The notes under the pieces were generated by a model. That model saw only the letters and a program-made list of their open reading frames with translations. It was not told the DNA's origin and did not search any database. From assembly GCA_963691705.1 (NCBI GenBank), contig OY829541.1, forward strand, positions 69,969,189-70,033,188: DNA of 64,000 nucleotides, in the 5' to 3' direction. Each line of letters begins with the position of its first letter. The stretch's first letter is position 1. Made by a program: the position numbers and the translations under genes. Positions 15,164-26,100 of the stretch are shown in pieces. The DNA is from Viola odorata (taxonomy: Eukaryota; Streptophyta; Magnoliopsida; Malpighiales; Violaceae).

Positions 15164-15460
15164 GATTCTGTTTTCTTTTCTTTTCTTTTCTTGGGGTGTT
15201 ATTTTGTTTGTGAATTCACTACAAAATAGGTAAATGGTAAAGAAAAGAAACTAGCTAGTAGGAAATGTTGATGAGTGCTAAGAAGATGAGAACGATTTGT
15301 TTGTACTTATGCAAATTCAATCCAACTAACCCCAATAAATAGTAATTTCTTTCTTCAGCTGCTATCTACCATACAACCAGCTGACGGTCATATTATCGCA
15401 CTTGCCACTGGTAGTTGGAGCTAACCCCCGGCTCAATACTTCCATATAACATACATGCCA
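15164..15460 (-). promoter_or_regulatory. Probable DFR promoter with MYB- and bHLH-type motifs
   Basis: Read on the minus strand, the 300 bp before the DFR start contain CCAACTACC, two CAGCTG E-boxes, GGTTAGTTGG and a TATTTATT stretch about 180 bp from the ATG. Late flavonoid genes are typically controlled by MYB-bHLH-WD40 complexes acting through such MYB and E-box sites. This is positional inference; the motifs are short and could occur by chance. Confidence 0.35.
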
Positions 15461-16156
15461 AACTAAACTACCCGATTTGGTACTCTTCAAAATTGTCTAC
15501 TTCTATGTAGGCTATGGATACCAAATTGGTTTAGAATTTAGATTCACATTAAAATCTCGTGTTCGAGTTTTAAAAAAATAACTACTTTAAAATCTCTAAT
15601 ATTACGTTGGCCTCCGAATTCTGACATGGTAGGAAGTGAATAAATTTGGTCCATAAAAGAATCTAGAATAACGCATTATATAAAAGAAAAAAATAGATGA
15701 AACAAGTTTTTTCTACCATGTCATTTACTTTGTTTAGACTATTTCCTTATATAATTTATACAAATTCAATTTCAGCTTACCTTAAACACTATCATTCTAT
15801 TTCCTACAAATTAACTGATGAAAAGCGATGGTGTGATTGGTTCAAATAATCATGAATATAATTAGCCATGTCCACCGGGCTGAGGCCTACATATTAAAGA
15901 CCAGTTTACCTGTAAGATGACTTGGCAGAGATTTGAAATTGATGGAGTATTGTTAGACTAAACGAATTTTATGAATCAATACTGGAGCAAAGTAATATGT
16001 CTTTAATTGCAGAAATGCTACTTCTTTGCCTTGGAAATACTAAATTCTATATAATTAACAAAAATTCTACAGATAATACAATAAAAAGGAATTTTGGAAG
16101 TTATACTGGGCCACTAGTTGCATTGGCTGGCCTACAACACTGAAAGTGAAATAAGA

Positions 16157-16163
16157 TTAAACT
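16157..16163 (-). terminator. Plant snRNA 3' end-formation box
   Basis: AGTTTAA on the minus strand, starting about 7 nt after the mature U2 3' end, fits the plant snRNA 3' box AGTNNAA. Confidence 0.7.
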
Positions 16164-16170
16164 GGATTTG

Positions 16171-16366
16171 GAGGGGTACGCCAGGCCAATGCAGCAGTGC
16201 AACACAAAGGCGACGCGCAAGAGCCCCAGTTGCAAGCTACTGTAATGGGCCCTCCCCCTTAAAAAATAAATTTAATATCGTGTGAGTCAATGACTCACAT
16301 ATCAGATATTAAACTGATAAGAACAGATACTACACTTGATCTTAGCCAAAAGGCCGAGAAAGGTAT
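16171..16366 (-). ncRNA. U2: U2 spliceosomal snRNA
   Basis: The minus strand begins ATACCTTTCTCGGCCTTTTG and contains the branch-point recognition block GTGTAGTATCTGTTC. Next come the stem-IIb hairpin GTGAGTC-ATT-GACTCAC with perfect pairing, a U-rich Sm-type site before AAGGGGG, and a 3' end near CGTACCCCTC. The length is about 196 nt, the usual plant U2 size. U2 pairs with the intron branch site during splicing. A proper snRNA promoter and 3' signal (listed separately) make this a likely active gene rather than a pseudogene. Only the 5' half was compared closely to remembered plant U2; the 3' half shows several differences but keeps the stem pattern. Confidence 0.93.
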
Positions 16367-16390
16367 GCTTTGGTCAGAGATGGACTTGTC

Positions 16391-16442
16391 ATTTTATAGT
16401 CTACTCCTCGCCCACCTTTTACATCTCTGCTCGATGTGGTAT
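16391..16442 (-). promoter_or_regulatory. U2 snRNA promoter: USE and TATA box
   Basis: On the minus strand, ATACCACATCG (16442-16432) matches the plant upstream sequence element RTCCCACATCG at all but one or two positions. A TATA box, ACTATAAAAT (16400-16391), is centred about 30 bp upstream of the U2 start. The element centres are about 41 bp apart, in the wide-spacing arrangement that specifies RNA polymerase II for plant U2 genes. Confidence 0.85.
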
Positions 16443-16522
16443 TCTTAAAAACTTACATCTACCTCAACTCTCAATATGAACAGAAACTGAGTGACAAAAA
16501 AACAAGTTTTGGTGCGCGAAGA

Positions 16523-17427
16523 TCAAGAAGGAAGCAACCCTTTTGCCCGGCATGTCTCGAGAGCTCCGGTATACATGTCCTCTAAGCTGTATTTATATTC
16601 AAAACCCAGATTAATCAGCTTCTTTGAACAGAATGTCACTTTCTTCAATTCCTCTTCAACACCCTTGAACCTGCAACACATACGTGTAAATCAAATTTAA
16701 TTATAATCCTGTCAGTTTCAAGATCAACTCACTAGGAGATAGAATGCTCTTAATAAGCAATTATCTAACTCACAATGATCAAGCCATCGACTTACTTAAG
16801 TTGTTACAGTGCCAAAACCACTTATCACACGATCATCTATCGGTGTATACCGATGCATTTTGAATATTCAAGTTATTAGGGACTTACTTGGTAGGAATGT
16901 TGTAGTCGGGATATTTTTGTCTGAGCAGATTTGCAAGATCGTAAATGGAAGCATCGACGGAGGACCAAATATAGCGGCCCTCTGCTTTCGGATGCTCATA
17001 CAAGAATATGTGAGCATTGCAGAGGTCATCCAAATGTACGTAATGCCCTTCCTTTATGATCCAATAATGACCTTCATTTCCTAACAAAAAAAATCAATGC
17101 ATTATAATTAGGCTAAATTTGTTTGTTCTAAAATAGAAAATACCAACAATTTGTAGTAACTATACGACTATGCCGATGAGCAAATATGTAACTCGATTGG
17201 TACTTCTTGTAAAGGAACAAAAGTTAAGTTTCACGTTAAATCATCTAACTTATATACGATTTTTATTGTACCTGCGATTGTGGAGAGCGCAGTTATAAGG
17301 CTAGGAGGAATGGAGGGGACGATGAATGGACCCACAACAAGAGTTGGCATGATTGTTACCAAATCAATGCGATGCTTCTTGGCAAATTCCCACCCAGCTT
17401 GCTCCGCCAGAGTCTTGGACACGAAAT
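16523..17427 (-). pseudogene. 5'-truncated DFR paralogue (exons 4-6 only)
   Basis: Three exons match the last three of the intact DFR: 17427-17272 (partial exon 4, from [10 protein letters not shown]), 17080-16888 (193 nt, same length as the intact gene) and 16670-16523 (ends GLLPS, TGA). All frames are open and splice sites are kept. No exon 1-3 sequence, so no NADPH-binding motif or substrate-specificity region, is found in the 1.7 kb beyond. Homology stops at about 17427, in the exon 4 start codon region, and AT-rich unrelated sequence follows. The C-terminus ends normally without the Lys/Pro tail of the first copy. It is probably non-functional, with an intact reading frame because truncation is recent or because the frame has decayed little. 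Confidence 0.88.
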
Positions 17428-19156
17428 ACTCATAATGTGCGGATAATACCCACCCATAATTGTGAGTATTGGACGAATATCCATATCCGTGGGCGGAATT
17501 GTCATCCCTACCGATTTTGTTAGTGTTAGGAGTTAGTTTATATATTGTTTATCCGAACTATAAATACTTCTAAGCTCATTGAGTTAAAATTAATTTTGTT
17601 CGTACCGAGTTGACTTATTAAAGAGTAAAGTACTCTCAAACTCTCAATATATAATATCATCGTAAACAAGAAGATAACTTTTTATTTTTTATTTAAAGAA
17701 TGAGAGTGTCAAACTACTCGTATTAACTACATTGTTGCTGATGTATTTCTTTTATGATGAAAAGTTAGTTAACTAAAATTTTAGTCATTCATTTTATATG
17801 CAAAAGCTAAAATTATCGTCTTAAATCTAAAACTTAAACTTTGTGTAACTCATCTTTTACTTTTACGAACAAAAATAAATAATAAATAAATTTTAAAGAG
17901 GGCAGATAAACCGGGCCCAGTGGCACAGTACTCATCAAACTTTTTTATTTATTTGTTGAAGAAAACCGGGCCCAAGATATTGAATCCGTGACCATATAAG
18001 ACCATGGCCTTCCATGACATGAAAAAGGATCTGTTATCTTTATCAAGTTATCAACCTTATCAATTAGGGCAAACTCTAATCAAGTTATCAACAATTTTAG
18101 CAAATAGAGACTATTAAACTTGATTGTGATTTTAAAATTTTAATTTTAATTATGCAATCACATTCGAATTAAATAAAACAATAAGTGATATTAAAATCAA
18201 AATGCAAATGACTATTAATTTGTCAAAAATGTGCAATATTTATTGAAACAAAGAGTATCTTTATCAAAAACTAAATAACATGAGTGTGATTAGAAAATTT
18301 TGAGTCCTAACCGTCGCACGGTACATCACCATCGATGAGATGTTTGTATTACAAGGTTTTAAACTATTTTATATAGAATGTTTTATATAATTTACCTTAA
18401 TTTTTATAATGTCACGTCTCTCTCAAACATAAACATACGTAAAAAATCAAAGAACTGTCCGAGATGTACGCCGAATTTTGGAGAAGTATCGGAAGAATTG
18501 ATGAATCAAATTTTGATGAACATCTTTTTCTAGCTTTTACTTTTCACCAAAAAAAAAAAAAAAGAAAGAAAAAATGAATGAGAATAGAAAGCAAAGAAAC
18601 GGCCGCATCTGATATCTCGTCTTCTCTGCTGTTTTTCCAAACCCAATGCCCTCACGGGAACCGGTTGCAGATGAATTATAATTATATTTCTTTTTTGGGG
18701 AACAGAGAAAATAGAAAGCCAGTGGAAACCCAAACGCTATATCTTCTAATCCTGACAATCAATGCCACATGATGCGCTATGGTCGCACATCAAAGATTGG
18801 CTTAAGCCGAGCCACAGAGTCATTCTGTTTTAAAATCGGATCATATTCGAATAAAATTATTTTTTCGTTAAAAGATTAGAGAATGATTAAAGCTTCATTA
18901 ATCATGAATCATTGACTTAGTATAGGAGTTTCAAAATATAAGATTTAATTAACTAATTAGTGAGAGTAAAAATCTGGTACTCTCACACCACACGGAAGGA
19001 AAGGAATAACAACATTTTCGGTTTCACTTACTTGCCTTACTAGAAAGGAAAGAACGCGCAAAATGCATTAAATAAATACCAATTCCAGAAACACCAGCAC
19101 CTCAAACCAAAATCTCTGCATTCTTGCAATTCTCCAGAAAGAAAAAAGAAGAAGAA
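17428..19156. other. Intergenic, AT-rich, between DFR relic and mannanase gene
   Basis: Just beyond the DFR break (17430-17510) the sequence reads as diverged inverted blocks of ggataatacccacccataat and gaatatccatatccgtgggc, which look transposon-derived. The rest is AT-rich with a poly-A run at 18549-18560. No gene is recognised; the last 100 bp is probably mannanase 5' UTR. Confidence 0.4.
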
Positions 19157-19830
19157 ATGAAGCAATGGGGTCTGGTTTTACTGGTGAATTTTGTGGTTCA
19201 AAAACAGGGGATTTTGTTGGGAGCAGCAGATGAGGATGGGTTTGTAACAAGAAAAGGAATTCAATTTATGTTGAATGGTAGCCCATTTTATAGCAATGGA
19301 TTCAATGCATATTGGCTCATGTATTTTGCAACCAACCCATCCGAAAGAACCAAAGTCTCCTCTGTTTTTCAAGAAGCTAAAGATCATGGACTCGTTCTGG
19401 CCAGAACTTGGGCTTTCAATGATGGCCAAGACCAAGACAGAGCTCTGCAGTACTCCCCTGGCTCCTACAATGAACAATCCTTTCAGGTCAGTCTCTTAAT
19501 TTTTAACAAGCCCAGGTGAAACTCGAATCCAATTTACTACTGTTATTTTGACGATTTTTTTATCAGTCAATTAATCTTTGATTCATTTTGTTATTTTTTC
19601 GTTTTTGGGTTGTGATTTTGGTTATTTTGTGGGATGTATTGGAAGGGATTGGATTTTGTGATATCTGAAGCAAAGAGATATGGGATTAAGCTTGTGTTGA
19701 GTTTGGTGAACAATTATGAGAATTTTGGAGGTAGAAGACAGTATGTGGAATGGGCAAGAAACCAAGGCCAGTCTTCATCATCCGACGATGATTTCTTTTC
19801 AAACTCTGTTGTCAAAGATTATTACAAGAA

Positions 19831-20140
19831 TATTAAGCCCAGCAAATCCATGCAAGCCCAGCAACAGCAAGCCTCAAGCCCAAACCACAAGCATGATGCA
19901 TGGAATGACTCATGCACACACTATGAAGACAAAGACCTAACAAATGACTCATGCATACACTATGAAGACAAAGACCTAACACACTATGAAGAAAATGGTG
20001 CACTAGCATTTATATTTTATTCCTATAACTCATGTATAAATAGGAGTGTTCACTTCATTGTAAATTCATTCAATTCAAAAACATCAATCAAAACATCTTC
20101 TATCAATCTCTTCTCTAGTCTCTCTTCTCTGGTTTCTATA
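19831..20140 (+). repeat. 5' LTR of the copia element
   Basis: 310 bp from TATTAAGCCC to TTTCTATA, matching 27432-27741 base for base on inspection. It contains two head-to-tail 39-bp units starting aatgactcatgca (about 19904 and 19943) with a third partial unit, and a TATA box (tgtataaatagg) near 20033 that probably drives the genomic transcript. The termini TA...TA are one of the known non-canonical LTR end types for copia elements. Confidence 0.92.
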
Positions 20141-20262
20141 TGGTAGCGGAGCCATATCTCTAACGAGCTCTCGGCACCATCATCTCCGGTGCATCCTAAT
20201 CCGATCTGAATTTCAAAGCCACCAGCTATGATATATGTATCTCATTAGAAAAATAACAATCA

Positions 20263-20335
20263 GCAGGGATAGCTCCGTTGGAAGAGAGTCAGTCTAAAGA
20301 GCTAAAGGTCGTGAGTTCGATCCACGCTCAGCGCA
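20263..20335 (+). other. tRNA-Phe-derived segment in the retrotransposon leader (copy 1)
   Basis: This 73-nt segment aligns over its whole length with plant nuclear tRNA-Phe, which is also 73 nt before CCA. Conserved blocks include GGGATAGCTC at the 5' end, AAGGTCGTG, GTTCGATCCACGCTCA and a terminal CGCA. The anticodon position reads AAA instead of GAA, position 14 is C instead of A, and the acceptor stem has mismatches, so it is a pseudo-tRNA. A run of seven T follows 10 nt later, which could end polymerase III transcription. It may have entered as a tRNA gene or as the head of a SINE. Confidence 0.8.
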
Positions 20336-20394
20336 TTCATCCATTTTTTTCCTCCCTTCCCACCTCTTGGCCACGGGGCCTCCATCGACTGATC

Positions 20395-20630
20395 CACGTG
20401 TCACACACTAATTTGTCCACGTGTCCTCCTACATTGGTCCACGTGGCGTTCTTGCATAGGTTCACGTATCTTTGTATGGTGCCACGTGTCACTCTATTAT
20501 TGGGCCACACTGTTTGTTGACTTGCAGCAGTTGACTTTGACCAAACCGGTTCAAATCTTTGACCAGCCGGTTCACCATCATCCGGACCGGTTTTCAGGAC
20601 TTTCCGACCGGTTCCTACCATTTTTCAGGG
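20395..20630 (+). promoter_or_regulatory. Leader with clustered CACGTG and ACCGGTT motifs
   Basis: Four CACGTG G-box cores lie between about 20396 and 20485 in contexts such as TCCACGTGTC, and several CCGGTT/ACCGG motifs follow between 20540 and 20615, with TTGACTTTGACC (W-box-like) between the two clusters. The same array recurs in the second leader (about 22758-22985). Such motifs bind bZIP, bHLH and WRKY factors in plants. Whether they act here is unknown; the cluster is visible directly. Confidence 0.5.
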
Positions 20631-20743
20631 TGCTCTTTCATAATTTGAGGTCCGTTTTTTATAAATTCAGACTCTAAAATTCCGGTTTGATCACTCACCT
20701 TTGTTTTGGTTTATCAAGTTAGCTTTGTCTACTTCTTATCATT

Positions 20744-22573
20744 ATGGCCACTCTCACTCCTACTTCTGCCACAAACACCTCCACAAATACCTCAACCATC
20801 ATAAACATCACAAATCCGAGCCATTTTATCTCTCTCAAATTAACAAATCGCAATTATCTCTTTTGGCGAGATCTTGTCGAACCTTACCTCATTGGGTTAG
20901 GCCTTCTCGGTTATATCAATGGCACAGTTGCTTGTCCACCTACTGCAATTCTTGGTGAGGGAGCACAACAAGCTACTGCCAATCCTGCTTACCAGTTATG
21001 GATCCAACAAGATAACCTTATCATCAGCACTCTCCGATCTTCTCTCTCCGAAGAAACCATGGGCCTCGTTAGTGGCATGACAACTTCACATCAAATATGG
21101 CAAACGCTAGCCTCCTCACTCGCATCTCCCTCTAACACTCGAATCTCAACCCTACATCAAGGTCTACATGAGCTCTTGTTCGACTCAAGTGATTCGATTT
21201 CAGTGTTTCTTCACCGAGCTAAGGCCATTGCAGATGAATTAATGGCAGCTGGTCGACCAATCTCCACCGCAGATCTCAATGTTCATATATTTCGAGCACT
21301 TAACAAGCATGATGACTACAAGTCTCTCGTCACCACACTCAATGCTCGAGTCGAACCTGTCCAATTCAATGATTTGATCAGCCTCTGTCTCTCCCAGGAA
21401 TTCCTCGACAAAGCAATCATTACTCCTACTCCCACGCCTCAGACGACCATAAATCCTCCTATGTCTTCACCAACCACCAATCATACTGCCAACAACACTC
21501 AACGCACAACAAACTTTTCTCCGTCATCATTCTATCGAGGTGGTAGTCATCCTAGTCGTGGACGTGGACGTGGTCGTGGCCACTATAACAACAGAGGTGG
21601 TCGTAGTGACTATGGACAAGAACGTACTCCAAGCGGACGACCTTGGTGCACATACTGTTCCAAAGCAGGTCATCTGGCGGCAACTTGCTTCCAGCGATTC
21701 CCTCCTCAACAATTCTCTGATCCTCATGCCAATTCTGTCATGCACTCTCCTTCTGGGCACCACCACTATTGGTACCCTGATACAGGTGCCTCACATCATG
21801 TGACTCCTGATCTATCACAACTTTCTCAATACCAAGAATATCACGGATCTGACTCACTGGAACTCAGCAATGGTAGGCATGTTCCAATTGCCCATATCGG
21901 TAACAGTTTCTTACCCACTTCCTCCAAACCCCTTAAATTATCCTCTATTCTTCATGTTCCATCACTAAATAAACCATTACTTTCTGTTCAAAAACTTGCA
22001 CAAGATAACCATGCCTACTGGACTTTTGACTCAAATTCTTTCTCTTTGAAGGATATGGCAACCAAGACCACGCTGCTGGACGGACCGAGTAGACATGGCC
22101 TGTACCATCTTCAATCATCATCAGTTGACCCACTAAATAAAACATCCTCACTCGGAGCCCAATCTTTTTCATCTTCTTCATCTCCCACTATCAACTCTGT
22201 AGAACGTGTCTCTCCTCCACTATGGCACCACCGTCTAGGACATCCAAATTCCAAGGTTCTTACCTATGTTATCTCACAATTTAATCTACCTGTATTGCAC
22301 AATAAATCATATAAATTGCAAAAGTTTTTCTGTCCCTCGTGTCCAATGGGCAAATTATCTCGCCAACATCTTCCTCTTACTGGTCACACAACGTCATCAC
22401 CACTTGAACTCATTCACTCCGATGTCTGGGGACCATCTACATATGTGTCACCCACTGGTCATAAATACTATGTTATCTTTGTAGACGACTATTCCAAATT
22501 CACATGGTATTATAGCCATATCTCTAACGAGCTCTCGGCACCATCATCTCCGGTGCATCCTAATCCGATCTGA
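20744..22573 (+). pseudogene. Truncated copia gag-protease-partial integrase ORF
   Basis: The 609-codon ORF starts at the same MATLTPTSATNTS as the full-length copy. It has the gag domain, a CCHC zinc knuckle (CTYCSKAGHLAATC), the aspartic protease motif DTGASHH and the pre-integrase HHRLGHP, then the first integrase Asp in SDVWGP. After FTWYY it reads into the second leader for 22 residues and stops. It lacks the rest of integrase, RT and RNase H. It could still supply gag and protease. Confidence 0.88.
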
Positions 22574-22626
22574 ATTTCAAAGCCACCAGCTATGATATAT
22601 GTATCTCATTAGAAAAATAACAATCA

Positions 22627-22699
22627 GCAGGGGTAGCTCCGTTGGAAGAGAGTCAGTCTAAAGAGCTAAAGGTCGTGAGTTCGATCCACGCTCAGCGCA
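22627..22699 (+). other. tRNA-Phe-derived segment in the second leader (copy 2)
   Basis: Second copy of the 73-nt tRNA-Phe-like sequence, differing from the first by one visible substitution (GGGGTAG for GGGATAG). The A-box-like TAGCTCCGTTGG and B-box-like GTTCGATCC are both present, and a T7 run follows. Because it lies in the duplicated leader, it tells us the tRNA-like piece was in the element before the internal duplication occurred. Confidence 0.78.
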
Positions 22700-23107
22700 T
22701 TCATCCATTTTTTTCCTCCCTTCCCACCTCTTGGCCACGGGGCCTCCATCGACTGATCCACGTGTCACACACTAATTTGTCCACGTGTCCTCCTACCATT
22801 GGTCCACGTGGCGTTCTTGCATAGGTTCACGTATCTTTGTATGGTGCCACGTGTCACTCTATTATTGGACCACACTGTTTGTTGACTTGCAGCAGTTGAC
22901 TTTGACCAAACCGGTTCAAATCTTTGACCAGCCGGTTCACCATCATCCGGACCGGTTTTCAGGACTTTCCGACCGGTTCCTACCATTTTTCAGGGTGCTC
23001 TTTCATAATTTGAGGTCCGTTTTTATAAATTCAGACTCTAAAATTCCGGTTTGATCACTCACCTTTGTTTTGGTTTATCAAGTTAGCTTTGTCTACTTCT
23101 TATCATT

Positions 23108-26100
23108 ATGGCCACTCTCACTCCTACTTCTGCCACAAACACCTCCACCATAACTACTACTCCTACCTCTTCCACAAATACCTCAACCATCATAAACATC
23201 ACAAATCCGAGCCATTTTATCTCTCTCAAATTAACAAATCGCAATTATCTCTTTTGGCGAGATCTTGTCGAACCTTACCTCATTGGGTTAGGCCTTCTCG
23301 GTTATATCAATGGCACAGTTGCTTGTCCACCTACTGCAATTCTTGGTGAGGGAGCACAACAAGCTACTGCCAATCCTGCTTACCAGTTATGGATCCAACA
23401 AGATAACCTTATCATCAGCACTCTCCGATCTTCTCTCTCCGAAGAAACCATGGGCCTCGTTAGTGGCATGACAACTTCACATCAAATATGGCAAACGCTA
23501 GCCTCCTCACTCGCATCTCCCTCTAACACTCGAATCTCAACCCTACATCAAGGTCTACATGAGCTCTTGTTCGACTCAAGTGATTCGATTTCAGTGTTTC
23601 TTCACCGAGCTAAGGCCATTGCAGATGAATTAATGGCAGCTGGTCGACCAATCTCCACCGCAGATCTCAATGTTCATATATTTCGAGCACTTAACAAGCA
23701 TGATGACTACAAGTCTCTCGTCACCACACTCAATGCTCGAGTCGAACCTGTCCAATTCAATGATTTGATCAGCCTCTGTCTCTCCCAGGAATTCCTCGAC
23801 AAAGCAATCATTACTCCTACTCCCACGCCTCAGACGACCATAAATCCTCCTATGTCTTCACCAACCACCAATCATACTGCCAACAACACTCAACGCACAA
23901 CAAACTTTTCTCCGTCATCATTCTATCGAGGTGGTAGTCATCCTAGTCGTGGACGTGGACGTGGTCGTGGCCACTATAACAACAGAGGTGGTCGTAGTGA
24001 CTATGGACAAGAACGTACTCCAAGCGGACGACCTTGGTGCACATACTGTTCCAAAGCAGGTCATCTGGCGGCAACTTGCTTCCAGCGATTCCCTCCTCAA
24101 CAATTCTCTGATCCTCATGCCAATTCTGTCATGCACTCTCCTTCTGGGCACCACCACTATTGGTACCCTGATACAGGTGCCTCACATCATGTGACTCCTG
24201 ATCTATCACAACTTTCTCAATACCAAGAATATCACGGATCTGACTCACTGGAACTCAGCAATGGTAGGCATGTTCCAATTGCCCATATCGGTAACAGTTT
24301 CTTACCCACTTCCTCCAAACCCCTTAAATTATCCTCTATTCTTCATGTTCCATCACTAAATAAACCATTACTTTCTGTTCAAAAACTTGCACAAGATAAC
24401 CATGCCTACTGGACTTTTGACTCAAATTCTTTCTCTTTGAAGGATATGGCAACCAAGACCACGCTGCTGGACGGACCGAGTAGACATGGCCTGTACCATC
24501 TTCAATCATCATCAGTTGTCCCACTAAATAAAACATCCTCACTCGGAGCCCAATCTTTTTCATCTTCTTCATCTCCCACTATCAACTCTGTAGAACGTGT
24601 CTCTCCTCCACTATGGCACCACCGTCTAGGACATCCAAATTCCAAGGTTCTTACCTATGTTATCTCACAATTTAATCTACCTGTATTGCACAATAAATCA
24701 TATAAATTGCAAAAGTTTTTCTGTCCCTCGTGTCCAATGGGCAAATTATCTCGCCAACATCTTCCTCTTACTGGTCACACAACGTCATCACCACTTGAAC
24801 TCATTCACTCCGATGTCTGGGGACCATCTCCATATGTGTCACCCACTGGTCATAAATACTATGTTATCTTTGTAGACGACTATTCCAAATTCACATGGTA
24901 TTATCCACTCACCAAAAAATCTGATGTGTTCCCTACTTTTAAAACATTTCAAACCTTTGTTGAACGACAATTTCAAAAACAAATAAAATCAGTCCAAACT
25001 GATTGGGGTGGGGAGTATCGCAAACTCAATCAATATTTTTCTTCCATAGGAATTCGTCATCGTATAATGTGCCCACACACACATGAGCAACAAGGTCAAG
25101 TTGAACGCAAGCATAGACACATTGTTGACACTGGTCTTTCACTTCTTGCCAACGCAAATCTTCCACAAAAATTTTGGGTTTATGCCATGGACACAGCCGT
25201 TTATCTCATCAATCGTCTACCTACATCTGTTCTCAAAAACCAATCACCATATCAAAAATTAATTCATCAAATTCCAGATTATAAATTTCTCAAAATCTTT
25301 GGTTGTCTATGCTTTCCGTATCTCAGACCATACAATACCCACAAATTTGATTATCGATCTCAACCGTGTGTCTTTCTTGGTTACAGTCCTTTCCACCTTG
25401 GGTATCGATGTCTAGACAAATCCACTGGTAGAATTTATGTGGCTCGCCATGTCACCTTTGATGAGAATACATACCCGTTTCTCAACCCAACTCCTCCTAT
25501 CTCCTCTACAACCAAAAATCACACTACTGTTCTTGTACCAAATCCACTACTATCCACTAAAAACATTTCTCTAAATCAGCCACATCAAACCACTCAATCT
25601 ACTCATCCAAATCAAGGTCAGTCATCTACCACACACTCAATCGTTCAGCCTACTCCATCCTCCACTCCATGTTCGTCACCTCCAGAATGTCAACAGGCAC
25701 CGTGCATGTCTACTCAGTCCGAAGGCACTCTTGGTCCATACCCGGATCACACCACCATACCCATGAACCCAGCAGAACCTACAACTATCTTTAAAACCCA
25801 TCCCATGACCCTACGTCCCACTAAACATCCAAATCCCAAATATGCAAACTCAACCACTACACAACCTACTCTTACCACATCAGAACCATCCTGCTTCACC
25901 GAGGCCAACAAACATCCTTCATGGAGAAAAGCCATGACAGAAGAGTTGAATGCCCTACTATCCACTGGAACTTGGACTCTCATACCAAGAGAACCACACA
26001 TGAATGTCATTGGCAATAAATGGGTTTTTCGCATCAAACGACGATCCGATGGTACAATTGAACGCTACAAAGCACGTCTAGTCGCCAAAGGATTTCACCA

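Larger units (their letters stand above)
20150..22513 (+). repeat. First copy of the duplicated internal region of the copia element
   Basis: 20150-22513 aligns with 22514-24904. The second copy is longer by one 27-bp insertion near 23146 (9 codons in the gag N-terminus). Other differences are few: Asp to Val near codon 465, Thr to Pro before YVSPTGHK, and scattered leader changes. The first copy stops in the integrase domain after FTWYY and jumps straight into leader sequence. Both junction sides share TGGTA followed four bases later by AGCC. Confidence 0.93.

Noticed and set aside
20141..20153. Standard initiator-Met primer-binding site
   Set aside because: TGGTAGCGGAGCC matches TGGTATCAGAGC only in part; the position fits a PBS but the primer cannot be named.
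20263..20335. Functional tRNA-Phe gene
   Set aside because: The anticodon is AAA, position 14 is not A and the acceptor stem has at least two mismatches, so it was recorded as tRNA-derived only.
21527..21766. Antisense ORFs inside the copia gag (also 23918-24157)
   Set aside because: They are complements of the Arg/Gly-rich gag segment, have no family resemblance and repeat identically in the second copy.
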